A stretch of 64,000 bases of DNA from Leptospiraceae bacterium (GTDB lineage Bacteria; Spirochaetota; Leptospiria; Leptospirales; Leptospiraceae), in the NCBI GenBank assembly GCA_016711485.1, contig JADJSX010000008.1:1-64000 (forward strand), written 5' to 3'. Numbering within the stretch: position 1 is the stretch's first letter; each line of letters begins with the position of its first letter. The translations under genes were made by a program, and so were the position numbers. Positions 8,665 to 17,785 of the stretch are shown here, piece after piece. The notes under the pieces were generated by a model that was given only the letters and a program-made list of their open reading frames with translations, did not search any database and had not been told where the DNA came from.

Positions 8665-9345
8665 ATGTCAGATAATTCAGCACAAGAGCAAACAAAAGGT
8701 AGCCGCTTCCATTTACAAAATTTTGTAAATAATCATAAAGAGGAGTTTAGCGGATATATAACATCATCCTCAAGCTCGTTACTATTATTTAGTTCATCAA
8801 ATATAGAATGGATTTCTCCTATTAAGGAAGCGAATAATATTGAATACCAAGATGATTTTTTGGAGAAATTAGAATTTGGAAACTATTCCGATGACCTTAG
8901 AAAATACTGGCCAAAAAAAGGTCCTGTATGGGACGGACTCGGATTAGTAAAAAGTAAAAATGAAAAAGGAATTGTCTTAGTTGAAGCAAAAGCACATACA
9001 TCGGAAACTTTTTCTGATATGAAAGCCAAGGCACCTGAAAGCATTAAGCGAATTGAAAAAACATTTTCGAAAGCTAAAAAGTTTTATAAAGTATCAGCGA
9101 AATCAGATTGGACTAAAGAAAGATATCAATTAGCAAATAGAATTACTTTTTTATATCTTCTGAATGAAAAACTGAAAATTCCTACTTGGTTAGTTTTCGT
9201 AAATTTTACGGAGGATAACTCCAATATTTCGACCTCGAAAAATAAATTTATTGAACACTATCAGAACGAGTTAAAAGAGTTAGGATTAAGCGAAAACTCC
9301 CCTTTGATTGACAGAATTATTATTCTATATGTTAAATCTAAGTAG
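8665..9345 (+). CDS. PD-(D/E)XK nuclease-like protein
   Basis: The open frame reaches 8614, but GGGAGG at 8650-8655 points to the ATG at 8665 (MSDNSAQEQTKG), giving about 226 residues without a signal peptide. The motif VWDGLGLV...GIVLVEAKAH contains the D...ExK core of PD-(D/E)XK nucleases. The C-terminal part (LPTWLVFVNF, IIILYVKSK) matches the later core strands. Proteins of this layout occur as stand-alone hypothetical genes in mobile DNA. A role in defence is inferred from the motif and the cassette setting. Confidence 0.62.
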   Translation: MSDNSAQEQTKGSRFHLQNFVNNHKEEFSGYITSSSSSLLLFSSSNIEWISPIKEANNIEYQDDFLEKLEFGNYSDDLRKYWPKKGPVWDGLGLVKSKNEKGIVLVEAKAHTSETFSDMKAKAPESIKRIEKTFSKAKKFYKVSAKSDWTKERYQLANRITFLYLLNEKLKIPTWLVFVNFTEDNSNISTSKNKFIEHYQNELKELGLSENSPLIDRIIILYVKSK

Positions 9346-9352
9346 TAATTTC

Positions 9353-9366
9353 GTTTAACGTTATAT
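9353..9366 (+). other. Fused core box (left and right boxes adjacent)
   Basis: GTTTAAC is followed at once by GTTATAT, as if the whole inside of an attC had been lost. Then comes hairpin CTCGACATCGTGTCGAG (9373-9389) and GGCTGGTA, a short form of the trailer seen in three other cassettes. Confidence 0.5.
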
Positions 9367-9423
9367 ACTAGGCTCGACATCGTGTCGAGGCTGGTACTAG
9401 AAATTGAACGGGGTGGGAACATC

Positions 9424-9721
9424 ACCTAACTGCGAGTATCCACTGCGAGAGTGAACTATATTCGGATGCTGTTCACTCTCTTGCTCCAAGCCGGCTTAGT
9501 TGTAGTAGTCAAACTTTGTAGTATATTTGTTGAACTTACGCAAGTCCAGTGCCTTCGTTCCGGTCACAAAACTTGCAAGAGGGTAATGCAAGTTTTGCGC
9601 CCTACACTCAGTCACGGGACTTGCTAGTTGTTGGTCGGCTTGGAGACATGACTTTGAAACTCAAAAGGTGCTACCGCACTTTCGAGTTTCAAAGTCACGT
9701 CGGATACTCTTAACGTTATGC
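9424..9721 (+). other. attC-like site 5 (298 bp)
   Basis: Left box ACCTAAC, right box GTTATGC. First hairpin GAGAGTGAAC/GTTCACTCTC, distal hairpin GACTTTGAAACTC/GAGTTTCAAAGTC. Confidence 0.88.
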
Positions 9722-10433
9722 GCAATGCCTCGCTATATTTCATTTGCTCAATCCAACAGATTGAAAAAGAATGGAAAAAGATTGTTTTTTATGGCTGGAT
9801 TCGAAAAATAATGTGAAACGCAGGATTTACGATTGTTTTAAATAAAATTGAAAGGAGTTCTGATTTTGGACTTTTCTTATGAGAAATACAGATTAGAAAT
9901 TTGAAAGACGTAGTAATTACTTTTAAGATGACGGAAATAGATTTTGCAATATTGAAAAGGATTAGCTTTTAAACTTAAGCTGGATAATAAGAATTATCCG
10001 AGACTCTTTTGGTATTTTAAGAACTGCTTTGTATCTTTAAGTTTAAAAATTAAATAAAAATATAAGAATAAAAATATTAAATATAAGCTGGATAATAAGA
10101 ATTATCCGAAACTTTATTGATATTTTAAGAATTACTATTAGAATCAAACAAGTTGCACTTTTGGTTTAAGTATGACTGAATAGAATTCTTCAATTGACTT
10201 TCTATTTCTAAGTTTGCCCGCATAGAATTATGAAACATTTTTTTGATTCTAAGCCTTCCTATTTATTTGTAGAAAGAAATTTTCAAGAATCGCATTAACT
10301 TAAAGTTTTTTTAGTTGAAGTTTTTTATCATAGGTAAACATATAGTAAACGCGTGGACGGAAATTACTTGCTAGATTTTATCGAGTTACGAGTTTAGTTC
10401 TTGTCAGATTTTATCGGAGTCGCGAGGCAAAGC
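9722..10433 (+). repeat. Gene-less cassette, family A, copy 3
   Basis: This is a near-identical copy of the cassette at 3445, with the paired hairpin motifs and complementary ends. Near its start it reads GCTCAATCC where the other copies have GTTAATCC. No coding frame is supported. Confidence 0.8.
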
Positions 10434-10735
10434 GCATAACTGCGAGTATCCACTGCGGAGGTGAACAATGTTCGGAAGCTGTTCACCTCCTTGCTCCAAG
10501 CCGGCATAGTTGTATTAGCCACACTTTGTAGTATTTTTGTTGAACTTATGCAAGTCCAGTGCCTTCGTTCCGGTCACAAAACTTGCAGAGAAGATAATGC
10601 AAGTTTTGCGCCCTACACTCAGTCACGGGACTTGCTAGTATTAGTACGGCTTGGAGACATTGAGAAAATGGAAAGAAAAATGCTTGGGGCATTTTCTTCC
10701 CATTTTCTCAACGTCGGATACTCTTTACGTTATGC
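10434..10735 (+). other. attC-like site 6 (302 bp)
   Basis: Boxes GCATAAC and GTTATGC. First hairpin GGAGGTGAAC/GTTCACCTCC; distal hairpin of the second type (GAGAAAATGG/CCATTTTCTC). The inner hairpin is CAAAACTTGCA-GAGAAGATAA-TGCAAGTTTTG. Confidence 0.88.
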
Positions 10736-11462
10736 GTCATGCCACTGACTTTTAGACATACGATTACTTTTTTGAAAAGATGTTTAGGGCGGTTTGCGTT
10801 TCGTTTGGTTATTAAATTTGGATAATTTACGAAATCGGGTAAAATTGATTTTTTGTATAAAAAAGATGATGAAGATAGGAATAATTTATTAAGTTGTTCT
10901 AAAATGTATTTTGAAAGTATTCTTAATAAGCTGAGTCGTTTTAGATAACTTTCTTCGTTTTAAAATTCCTTAGTTCTCAATAGAAAACAAGTTAAAGATT
11001 TTTCGGATTTAAGTGTAAATGTTTCGTATTTCTATTTAGATTATGAATGTCTTAATTGTAATTCTTAAAATTGCTTTGTACTAATAATTAGTTTTTAATT
11101 TTTTGCACAAGTTATGCCTTATCCTTTTTTTGCATACTTTGCTTCTTCTAAAAAATCGGCTCGGTTTTTTAGAACAAATTAATTTCTTACTTTCTTAATT
11201 ATGTCGAAGATGTTTACTTTCTCGTATTAGGTTTTGACTTTTTCTATTTGCTTTATCTTGATAAGAAGAAACTTTTTCCTCCTTCTTTTGACGCTTGGAT
11301 TTCTGATTTTTTAGTTCTAATGAAAACTATTGCTTTAAAACATTTGACTTTATTTACCCAAAGGTATTTCATAGGAAAAACGTTTGAGTATTTGTAAATT
11401 CTTGCTGTTGTTGGGAAGTTTTTAAAAGTCAGCTTTGTCCTAGTCGCGATCGTGGCACGGAC
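10736..11462 (+). repeat. Gene-less cassette, family B, copy 1
   Basis: This 0.73-kb cassette starts GTTATGCGTCATGCCACTGA; the reverse complement of its end is GTTATGCGTCCGTGCCACGA. It is AT-rich, with no credible gene; short frames here are not kept in the second copy at 13,395. A third, interrupted relative brackets the signalling genes at 46-51 kb. Confidence 0.78.
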
Positions 11463-11670
11463 GCATAACAAAGAGTATCCGCTACGAAGCCACAAACTGA
11501 TGTGGCTTCTTGCTCCGAGACTGTTTGGTTCTTGGTGTCTGACTTTTTTGTTCTAAGGTTTACTTCGCAAATTTCATGCCACGAAAAAATGTGTCATGCT
11601 ATTTGCATAGTATAGGTAGTCTCGGAGACATGCCCCAGCCGCCGCACGTCGGATACTCTAAACGTTAGGC
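11463..11670 (+). other. attC-like site 7 (208 bp, short class)
   Basis: Left box GCATAAC with AAGAGTATCC, right box GTTAGGC preceded by GGATACTCTAAAC. First hairpin GAAGCCAC/GTGGCTTC. The distal part is the compact GCCCCAGCCGCCGC instead of the large hairpin. Confidence 0.87.
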
Positions 11671-11730
11671 GGTATTATTTGACAAATTCATAATACCCCG
11701 AATAACTTAAAACTAACGAGAAGAGGGAAA

Positions 11731-12498
11731 ATGAATAAAATAATTACAATTATGGCACTTGTCGTCATATCATTTCAAAATTGTGGTATTTCCAAAGGGG
11801 AATATGATAAACTTAAAAGAGATTATGAATCGGTAAAAATAGAGAATGAGAAACTGAAAAATGAAATCAAAGAATTCCAAGAAACACCTAGTTCTTTGCT
11901 TGCCAGAGCGGAAAGTGAAAAAACTTCAAAACATTATGATGAAGCAATTAGTTTACTAAATAAGGTTTTATCTAAAGCACCTGAAACACCTTTTGCAAAA
12001 AAAGCTAATGAAGAAATAAAAAATATTGAAACTATAAAAATTGACGATTCAGTAACTGTTTTGATTAATTCTGGCGATGGAATGTATGAAAAAAATCAAT
12101 TTGATAGTGCTATCGCAGAATATGGAAAGATAATTGAAAATTTTCCTAAATCGAAGTATGAAATAATTGCTAAAGCTAGAATTTTAAAAGCACAAAAAGA
12201 AAAAGCAAATGCATGGATTGATTTAGGAAAAGGATTAGCATATCGAAAGGTCGGATTTAGAAACCAAATGGGTATGTTTACTGAGGTATATGGCGAACTA
12301 AAAAATTCATCTGGCTCTGATATGTCTGTGGCTATCTTAACAGTTAGTGTGTATGATGCAGATGATAATTTACTTGGGAATGGACCTATTCCGGTTAATA
12401 ATTTTCCAAATAATCGTATAACAAACTTTACTGGAATGGTTCAAGTCCAAACGAATAAGATTTCAAGTTTTAAAATTCAATTTGATAGTGGAATGTAA
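11731..12498 (+). CDS. TPR/coiled-coil lipoprotein
   Basis: The N terminus MNKIITIMALVVISFQNCG carries a signal sequence with a lipobox-like cysteine. A coiled coil follows (residues about 25-50), then tetratricopeptide-like helices around EAISLLNKVLSKAP and SAIAEYGKIIENFP, then a beta-rich C-terminal domain (about 165-255) of the FxLYD/DUF3426 type often found after TPRs. GAAGAGGGAAA precedes the ATG. It is likely an envelope lipoprotein acting as a scaffold. It shares its cassette with a TerB-like protein. Confidence 0.68.
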   Translation: MNKIITIMALVVISFQNCGISKGEYDKLKRDYESVKIENEKLKNEIKEFQETPSSLLARAESEKTSKHYDEAISLLNKVLSKAPETPFAKKANEEIKNIETIKIDDSVTVLINSGDGMYEKNQFDSAIAEYGKIIENFPKSKYEIIAKARILKAQKEKANAWIDLGKGLAYRKVGFRNQMGMFTEVYGELKNSSGSDMSVAILTVSVYDADDNLLGNGPIPVNNFPNNRITNFTGMVQVQTNKISSFKIQFDSGM

Positions 12499-12516
12499 AT
12501 TCTAGGAGAAAAAGTT

Positions 12517-13083
12517 ATGGCATTTTTTGGAGTATTAATGACAGTTTTAGCAGATAAGGATTTAAGAAAAGGTGCAGCAAAAGCGTTACAAACGGGAGCA
12601 AACTTTATCGCTGATGTATTTGACGATGATGGCGATGGAAATATTGAGAGCGATGATTTCAATGAAGCCGTAGAATTGCAAAAGCATTTTGTTAGTATCA
12701 TGGCATTGATGTCTGGTATAGATGGAACAATCTCCGATGAAGAAGAAGCTCAAACTTATGAGATCATTGAAGATTTGTTTTTGGATTCTGAAGATGAAGA
12801 TGCATTTTTTACACAAGAATTATTAGAATCGGTAGGTGTAAAAAAAAGGGATTTAATTAATCAGTTGATGAAAGTCTTTGAAAAGCCATATGGCTTACCA
12901 GAAATAATTAACATTGCAAAAAAATATGAGTTAGAATCAACTATGTATATCTATGCTTGTATTCTTGCATATTCTGATAAAGAAGTTAACCAGAAAGAGC
13001 GAGAATTTCTCGATCTTCTTTCAGAAAAACTTGATTTGAATAGAATTGAAAAAAAGAAAATAGAAAAGGAAACTTTTGTGTAA
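12517..13083 (+). CDS. TerB-like protein with an N-terminal EF-hand-like loop
   Basis: Of the 188 residues, 60-185 form an all-helical domain with the tellurite-resistance TerB pattern (ALMSGIDGTISDEEE early, ILAYSDKEVNQKEREFL late). Before it lies DDDGDGNIESDDF, a good calcium-binding EF-hand loop, joined to a short hydrophobic helix. TerB-type proteins are soluble or membrane-linked components of stress and phage-resistance modules. AGGAG at 12,503 precedes the ATG. The only other TerB-like gene here is at 52,184, also in a cassette. Confidence 0.65.
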   Translation: MAFFGVLMTVLADKDLRKGAAKALQTGANFIADVFDDDGDGNIESDDFNEAVELQKHFVSIMALMSGIDGTISDEEEAQTYEIIEDLFLDSEDEDAFFTQELLESVGVKKRDLINQLMKVFEKPYGLPEIINIAKKYELESTMYIYACILAYSDKEVNQKEREFLDLLSEKLDLNRIEKKKIEKETFV

Positions 13084-13099
13084 AAGGTCAAATAACACC

Positions 13100-13394
13100 G
13101 CCTAACTGCGAGTATCCGCTAAGAGAGTGAACTATGTTCGGAAGCTGTTCACTCTCTTGCTCCGAGCCGGCTGGTTGTTTAAGTGAAATTTTTTAGTTTA
13201 TTTGGAAAGCTAACGCAAGTCCAGTGCCTTCACTACTGTCACGAAACTTGCAAAAAAGAGCAAGTTTGCGTGCCATCCGTTCAGTCACAGGACTTGCTAG
13301 TTATACGGTGGCTCGGAGACATGACTTTAAAATTCAAAAGGTGCTACCGCACTTTCGAATTTTAAAGTCACGTCGGATACTCTTAACGTTATGC
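13100..13394 (+). other. attC-like site 8 (295 bp)
   Basis: Left box GCCTAAC, right box GTTATGC. First hairpin GAGAGTGAAC/GTTCACTCTC. The distal stem reads GACTTTAAAATTC/GAATTTTAAAGTC: against the usual stem, changes on both sides keep the pairing. Confidence 0.88.
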
Positions 13395-14137
13395 GTCATG
13401 CCACTGACTTTTAGACATACGATTACTTTTTTGAAAAGATGTTAAGGGCAGTTTGTGTTTAGTTTGGTAATTAAATTTGGATAATTTACGAAATCGGGTA
13501 AAATTGAATTTTGAATGAAAAAGAATTAGAAGATAGGAGTAAATAATTAAGTTGTTCTGAAAAGTATTTTTAAAGTATTCTTAATAAGCTGAGCCGTTTT
13601 AGATAACTTTCTTCCCTTTAAAATTTCTTAATTCTCAATTGAAAACTAGTTCTTAAAGCTTTTTCGGATGTAACTGTAAATATTTCGTATTTCTATTTAG
13701 ATTAAGAATGTCTTGATTGTAATTCTTAAAATTGCTTTGTCCTAATAATTAGTTTTGAAATTTTTAGCACAAGTTATACTTTCTGGATTTTTGAAAACTT
13801 TCTTTGTGCATGAGAATCGGTTTGGTTTTTTAGAACAAATTAATTTCTTACTTTCTTAATTAAGTAGAAGAAATATACTTTCTCGTATTAGGTTTTGCCT
13901 TTTTTCTATTTGCTTTATCTTAATTAGGGGAAACTTTTTCCTTCTTCTTTTGACGCTTGGATTTTTGATTTTTTAGTTCTAAATTTTAGTTCTAAAGAAA
14001 ACTATTGTTTTAAAACATTTGACTTTATTTACTCGAAGGTATTTCATAGGAAAAACGTTTGAGTATTTGTAAATTCTTGCTGTTGTTGGGGAGTTTTTAA
14101 AAGTCAGCTTTGTCCAAGTCGCGATCGTGGCACGGAC
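13395..14137 (+). repeat. Gene-less cassette, family B, copy 2
   Basis: Similar to the cassette at 10,736 but more diverged than the family A copies are from each other, with substitutions and short indels, including a local duplication of TTTTAGTTCTAAA near 13,970. The complementary ends are conserved. No coding frame survives in both copies. Confidence 0.75.
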
Positions 14138-14345
14138 GCATAACAAAGAGTATCCGCTACGAAGCCACGAACTGATGTGGCTTCTTGCTCCGAGACTGCT
14201 TAGTTCTTGTTGTCTGACTTTTTTGTTCTAGGGTAAACTTCGCAAATTTCATGCCACGAAAAGATGTGTCATGCTATTTGCATCGTGTAGGTAGTCTCGG
14301 AGACATGCCCCAGCCGCCGCACGTCGGATACTCTAAACGTTAGGC
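14138..14345 (+). other. attC-like site 9 (208 bp, short class)
   Basis: Boxes GCATAAC and GTTAGGC; nearly identical to site 7, with the same GAAGCCAC/GTGGCTTC hairpin and compact distal part. In both cases the site closes a family B cassette. Confidence 0.87.
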
Positions 14346-14429
14346 GGCATTTGCTAGCGTGGCGTGAGTTTCTTTGTAAGAATTTTACGGCAGAGTAAAT
14401 GTCGTTGCTTAAAAACAAGGAGACAAGTC

Positions 14430-14786
14430 ATGAGCAAATTATTAATTAAAATATTTTTGGTAGTATTTCTTTTTATTCATTATAATTGTAAGAATTATAA
14501 TGCTTTCATTGATGCACCAGATACTCTAACAATTGAAAATAAGGAAGAGAAAACATTAACTTTTGATGTAAGCTACAAATGTGAAGGAAATGATTTATGT
14601 TCTTTCAAGACTCTAAGCTTTACAGGCGAAGTCAGTCTAACCGTTCCAGCAAAACAAACTAGAACAGCAAAATTGAATGGCAAATATTCCGGTAAATGCC
14701 CTTCTACCGGCGAGCCAATGTTTTCACCTAACGGGTATTACAGAAATGTTGGTGATTGCAAAATCAAATCAGTAAGTGCCAAATAA
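14430..14786 (+). CDS. Small hypothetical lipoprotein
   Basis: AAGGAGACAAGTC directly precedes the ATG at 14,430 and favours it over the upstream start at 14,364. The 118-residue product begins with a hydrophobic signal (IKIFLVVFLFIHYNC) and a cysteine fitting lipidation. The mature part looks like a small beta-sandwich with three further cysteine pairs (KCEGNDLC, GKCPSTG, GDCKIK), suggesting disulfides outside the cytoplasm. No family is recognised. Confidence 0.62.
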   Translation: MSKLLIKIFLVVFLFIHYNCKNYNAFIDAPDTLTIENKEEKTLTFDVSYKCEGNDLCSFKTLSFTGEVSLTVPAKQTRTAKLNGKYSGKCPSTGEPMFSPNGYYRNVGDCKIKSVSAK

Positions 14787-14849
14787 AAATCCAAGATAAC
14801 AACAAATGAAGAAGGGGTAAAAAACTCTTCTTCACAAATAGGAGATATT

Positions 14850-15041
14850 ATGTATAAGGAATATAATAGCAGTAGAGGAATATTTTTATTCGACCCGGAT
14901 AATGGAAAAGGAGTTATTGGAGTTCCTAATGGAGAAATAAAATTTCATATGAAAAACGGGCAAATAGTCATTACCCAAGGATTCGGACCTAGGGATGAAA
15001 TGTTTGTTAGAGAATATCTTTATGAGGCGAAAATACTATGA
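14850..15041 (+). CDS. Small hypothetical protein
   Basis: AGGAGATATT stands before the ATG of this 63-residue frame. The product looks like a compact beta-rich protein (GIFLFDPDNGKGVIGV) with no family recognised. Its stop overlaps the start of the next gene by four bases (ATGA), which suggests coupled translation with that membrane protein. Confidence 0.55.
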   Translation: MYKEYNSSRGIFLFDPDNGKGVIGVPNGEIKFHMKNGQIVITQGFGPRDEMFVREYLYEAKIL

Positions 15042-15424
15042 GTAGCAATGATACATTTTGGACATTGGTAAAAGAATCCCTTAAATCACCATTTGCAGAT
15101 ACTCCTGATTATCCCAAACTTAAATATTTGAAGCAGTCTACTGCTGCTTTCGCTATTAATATTTGGTTTTTAGTTATTGCCGTTTTAGCACAGTTTTATG
15201 TATTCTTATCAGCGATACTTTTAGGAATTCAAGCCTATAATGCGTATTTGGTTTATAAGGGAGAAAGAGATAAATTTTCTGCACTTTTCATCGGACTAAT
15301 ATTGGTTTTAATTAATTATGGAGCCCTGACATTAGCTGTACTCGGACAGTTTTGGGTTATTGGTTCAACAATTCTAGCTACGTGGCAGTATATCAGTTTG
15401 TGGCGTCTTTGTTTTTCCAAATGA
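15038..15424 (+). CDS. Small integral membrane protein
   Basis: The 128-residue protein has a charged N terminus of about 35 residues, then three or four hydrophobic segments (AFAINIWFLVIAVLAQF, FLSAILLGIQAYNAYLV, LFIGLILVLINYGALT, VLGQFWVIGSTILAT). The spacing suggests an inner-membrane protein of unknown role. It overlaps the previous small gene, so the two probably act together. Confidence 0.58.
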   Translation: MSSNDTFWTLVKESLKSPFADTPDYPKLKYLKQSTAAFAINIWFLVIAVLAQFYVFLSAILLGIQAYNAYLVYKGERDKFSALFIGLILVLINYGALTLAVLGQFWVIGSTILATWQYISLWRLCFSK

Positions 15425-15519
15425 GTTCATGCAAAACAGCAATGGAATTCAAAATATTTACTCCAACAAATTTTGAATTGTCGGCTTGACATTTTATTTG
15501 GGTAGCGGATTCTATTGTT

Positions 15520-16353
15520 ATGAAATTCGCTGACCCTAAAAATGATGTCGCTTTCCGAAAAATATTTGGAAATGAAGGTAAGAAAGTTATTCTTATTTCC
15601 TTTTTAAATTCTGTATTAAATTTAGAAGGTGATAGAAAAATTATTGATTTAGATTTTCGTAATACTTTTCAACTTCCCAGAATCACAGGACTTAAATCTT
15701 CCATCATTGATGTAAATGTAAAAGATCAAACTGGAACTAAGTATATAGTCGAAATGCAACTGAGTCAAGTTGTTGCCTTTGATAAAAGAATTCAATATTA
15801 TGTTTCCAAAGAATATTCTTCTCAAATAGAAAAAGGAGATGATTATTATAAACTTACTCCAGTCGTATTAGTTGGTATACTTGAATTTGACTACTTTGAG
15901 GGTAATAACTATTTAACTCGACATTTAATTCTAAATATGGAAACAAAGAAAAATGAACTAAAAGATATTAACTTTAATTTCATTGAGTTACCTAAATTTA
16001 AAAAAGAATTAGAAGAGTGCAAAACTCTTGCTGACAAATGGATTTATTTTATCAAGAATGCTGAGAATTTAGATGTAGTTCCGCCTGACGTTATAGATGA
16101 AGGATTAAGGGAAGCCTATACCGAATCAGATAAACATAATTGGACTAAGGATGAATTGGATAGTTATGATTACTTTTTAATGAGAGAACAAGATGAAAAA
16201 GGTAGAGTCGAATTTGCTGAGATAAAAGCAAAAGAGGAAGCTAAAAAGGAAAATACTTTAGACATTGGAAAAAAACTTAAATCGCTAGGAGTTGATTTAC
16301 AGTCTATTGTAAAAGCAACTGGATTAAGTATAGAAGAAATTGAAAAGTTATAA
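15520..16353 (+). CDS. Rpn-family PD-(D/E)XK nuclease (PDDEXK_2, transposase-like)
   Basis: The start FADPKNDVAFRKIFGNEG is the signature of the Rpn/PDDEXK_2 family. The nuclease core follows: an acidic residue in IIDVNVKDQTG, then YIVEMQLSQ (ExQ). The C-terminal part is acidic and helical (EFAEIKAKEEAKKE), ending in LKSLGVDLQSIVKATGLS, the usual repeated tail. Length (277) fits the family. Members help recombination or act as DNases in mobile DNA; they are not classic transposases. It is the last gene of a multi-gene cassette. Confidence 0.88.
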   Translation: MKFADPKNDVAFRKIFGNEGKKVILISFLNSVLNLEGDRKIIDLDFRNTFQLPRITGLKSSIIDVNVKDQTGTKYIVEMQLSQVVAFDKRIQYYVSKEYSSQIEKGDDYYKLTPVVLVGILEFDYFEGNNYLTRHLILNMETKKNELKDINFNFIELPKFKKELEECKTLADKWIYFIKNAENLDVVPPDVIDEGLREAYTESDKHNWTKDELDSYDYFLMREQDEKGRVEFAEIKAKEEAKKENTLDIGKKLKSLGVDLQSIVKATGLSIEEIEKL

Positions 16354-16419
16354 GTCTAATCTCAGTGTCATTGAAAGAAATAGAAATACTTTATTGTAAT
16401 ACACACGCCAGCAAACACC

Positions 16420-16720
16420 GCCTAACTGCGAGTATCCACTACGGAGGTGAACTATGTTCGGATGCTGTTCACCTCCTTGCTCCAAGCCGGAATAGTTGTA
16501 TTAGCCACACTTTGTAGTTTTTTTGTTGAACTTACGCAAGTCCAGTGCCTTCGTTCCGGTCACAAAACTTGCAAGAGAATAATGCAAGTTTTGCGCCCTA
16601 CACTCAGTCACGGGACTTGCTAGTAGTTGGTCGGCTTGGAGACATTGAGAAAATGGAAAGAAAAATGCTTGGGGCATTTTCTTCCCATTTTCTCAACGTC
16701 GGATACTCTTAACGTTATGC
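16420..16720 (+). other. attC-like site 10 (301 bp)
   Basis: Left box GCCTAAC, right box GTTATGC. First hairpin GGAGGTGAAC/GTTCACCTCC, distal hairpin of the second type. The preceding cassette end (CACGCCAGCAAACACC) complements the cassette start at 14,339 over about 25 bases with few mismatches. Confidence 0.88.
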
Positions 16721-17435
16721 GCAATGCCTCGCTATATTTCATTTAGTTAATCCAACAGATTGTAGAAGAATGGAAAAAGATTGTTTTTTATGGCTGGATT
16801 CGAAAAATAATGTGAAACGCAGGATTTACGATTGTTTTAAATAAAATTGAAAGGAGTTCTGATTTTGGACTTTTCTTATGAGAAATACAGATTAGAAATT
16901 TGAAAGACGTAGTAATTACTTTTAAGATGAAGGAAATAAATTTTGCAATATTGAAAAGGATTAGCTTTTAAACTTAAGCTGGATAATAAGAATTATCCGA
17001 GACTCTTTTGGTATTTTAAGAACTGCTTTGTATCTTTAAGTTTAAAAAATTAAATAAAAATATAAGAATAAAAATATTAAATATAATCTGGATAATAAGA
17101 ATTATCCGAAACTTTATTGATATTTTAAGAATTACTATTAGAATCAAACAAGTTGCACTTTGGGTTTAAGTATGACTGAATAGAATTCTTCAATTGACTT
17201 TCTATTTCTAAGTTTGCCCGCATAGAATTATGAAACATTTTTTTGATTCTAAGCCTTCCTATTTATTTGTAGAAAGAAATTTTCAAGAATCGCATTAACT
17301 TAAAGTTTTTTTAGTTGAAGTTTTTTATCATAGGTAAACATATAGTAAACGCGTGGACGGAAATTACTTGCTAGATTTTATCGAGTTACGAGTTTAGTTC
17401 TTGTCAGATTTTATCGGAGTCGTACGAGGCAAAGC
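16721..17435 (+). repeat. Gene-less cassette, family A, copy 4
   Basis: Near-identical to the other family A cassettes. One hairpin motif has ATCTGGATAATAAG in place of AGCTGGATAATAAG. Ends are complementary; no gene is supported. Confidence 0.8.
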
Positions 17436-17733
17436 GCATAACTGCGAGTATCCACTGCGGAGGTGAACAATGTTCGGAAGCTGTTCACCTCCTTGCTCCA
17501 AGCCGGCATAGTTGTATTAGCCACACTTTGTAGTATTTTTGTTGAACTTATGCAAGTCCAGTGCCTTCGTTCCGGTCACAAAACTTGCAAGAGAATAATG
17601 CAAGTTTTGCGCCCTACACTCAGTCACGGGACTTGCTAGTAGTTGGTCGGCTTGGAGACATGACTTTGAAACTCAAAAGGTGCTACCGCACTTTCGAGTT
17701 TCAAAGTCATGTCGGATACTCTTAACGTTAGGT
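17436..17733 (+). other. attC-like site 11 (298 bp)
   Basis: Left box GCATAAC, right box GTTAGGT. First hairpin GGAGGTGAAC/GTTCACCTCC; distal hairpin GACTTTGAAACTC/GAGTTTCAAAGTC. Confidence 0.88.
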
Positions 17734-17785
17734 GACATGCCTAAGAATTTATTAAAAAATTTTAGAAGGTAATGGTGAATTAAAT

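Noticed and set aside
10461..10748. Open frames of 60-110 codons inside the attC-like sites (also at 6075, 13,183, 19,258, 21,243, 25,260, 27,138, 28,031, 31,329, 34,836, 45,785, 51,218)
   Set aside because: They read across the conserved hairpins, look alike only because the sites are alike, lack ribosome binding sites, and change frame with small indels between copies. They are by-products of the repeat.
11253..11495. 80-codon minus-strand frame in the gene-less cassette of family B
   Set aside because: It runs into attC 7 and is not kept open in the second family B copy.
15520..16353. Transposase role for the Rpn/PDDEXK_2 protein
   Set aside because: Despite the common name, no inverted repeats or target duplications flank it, and it sits within an ordinary cassette.
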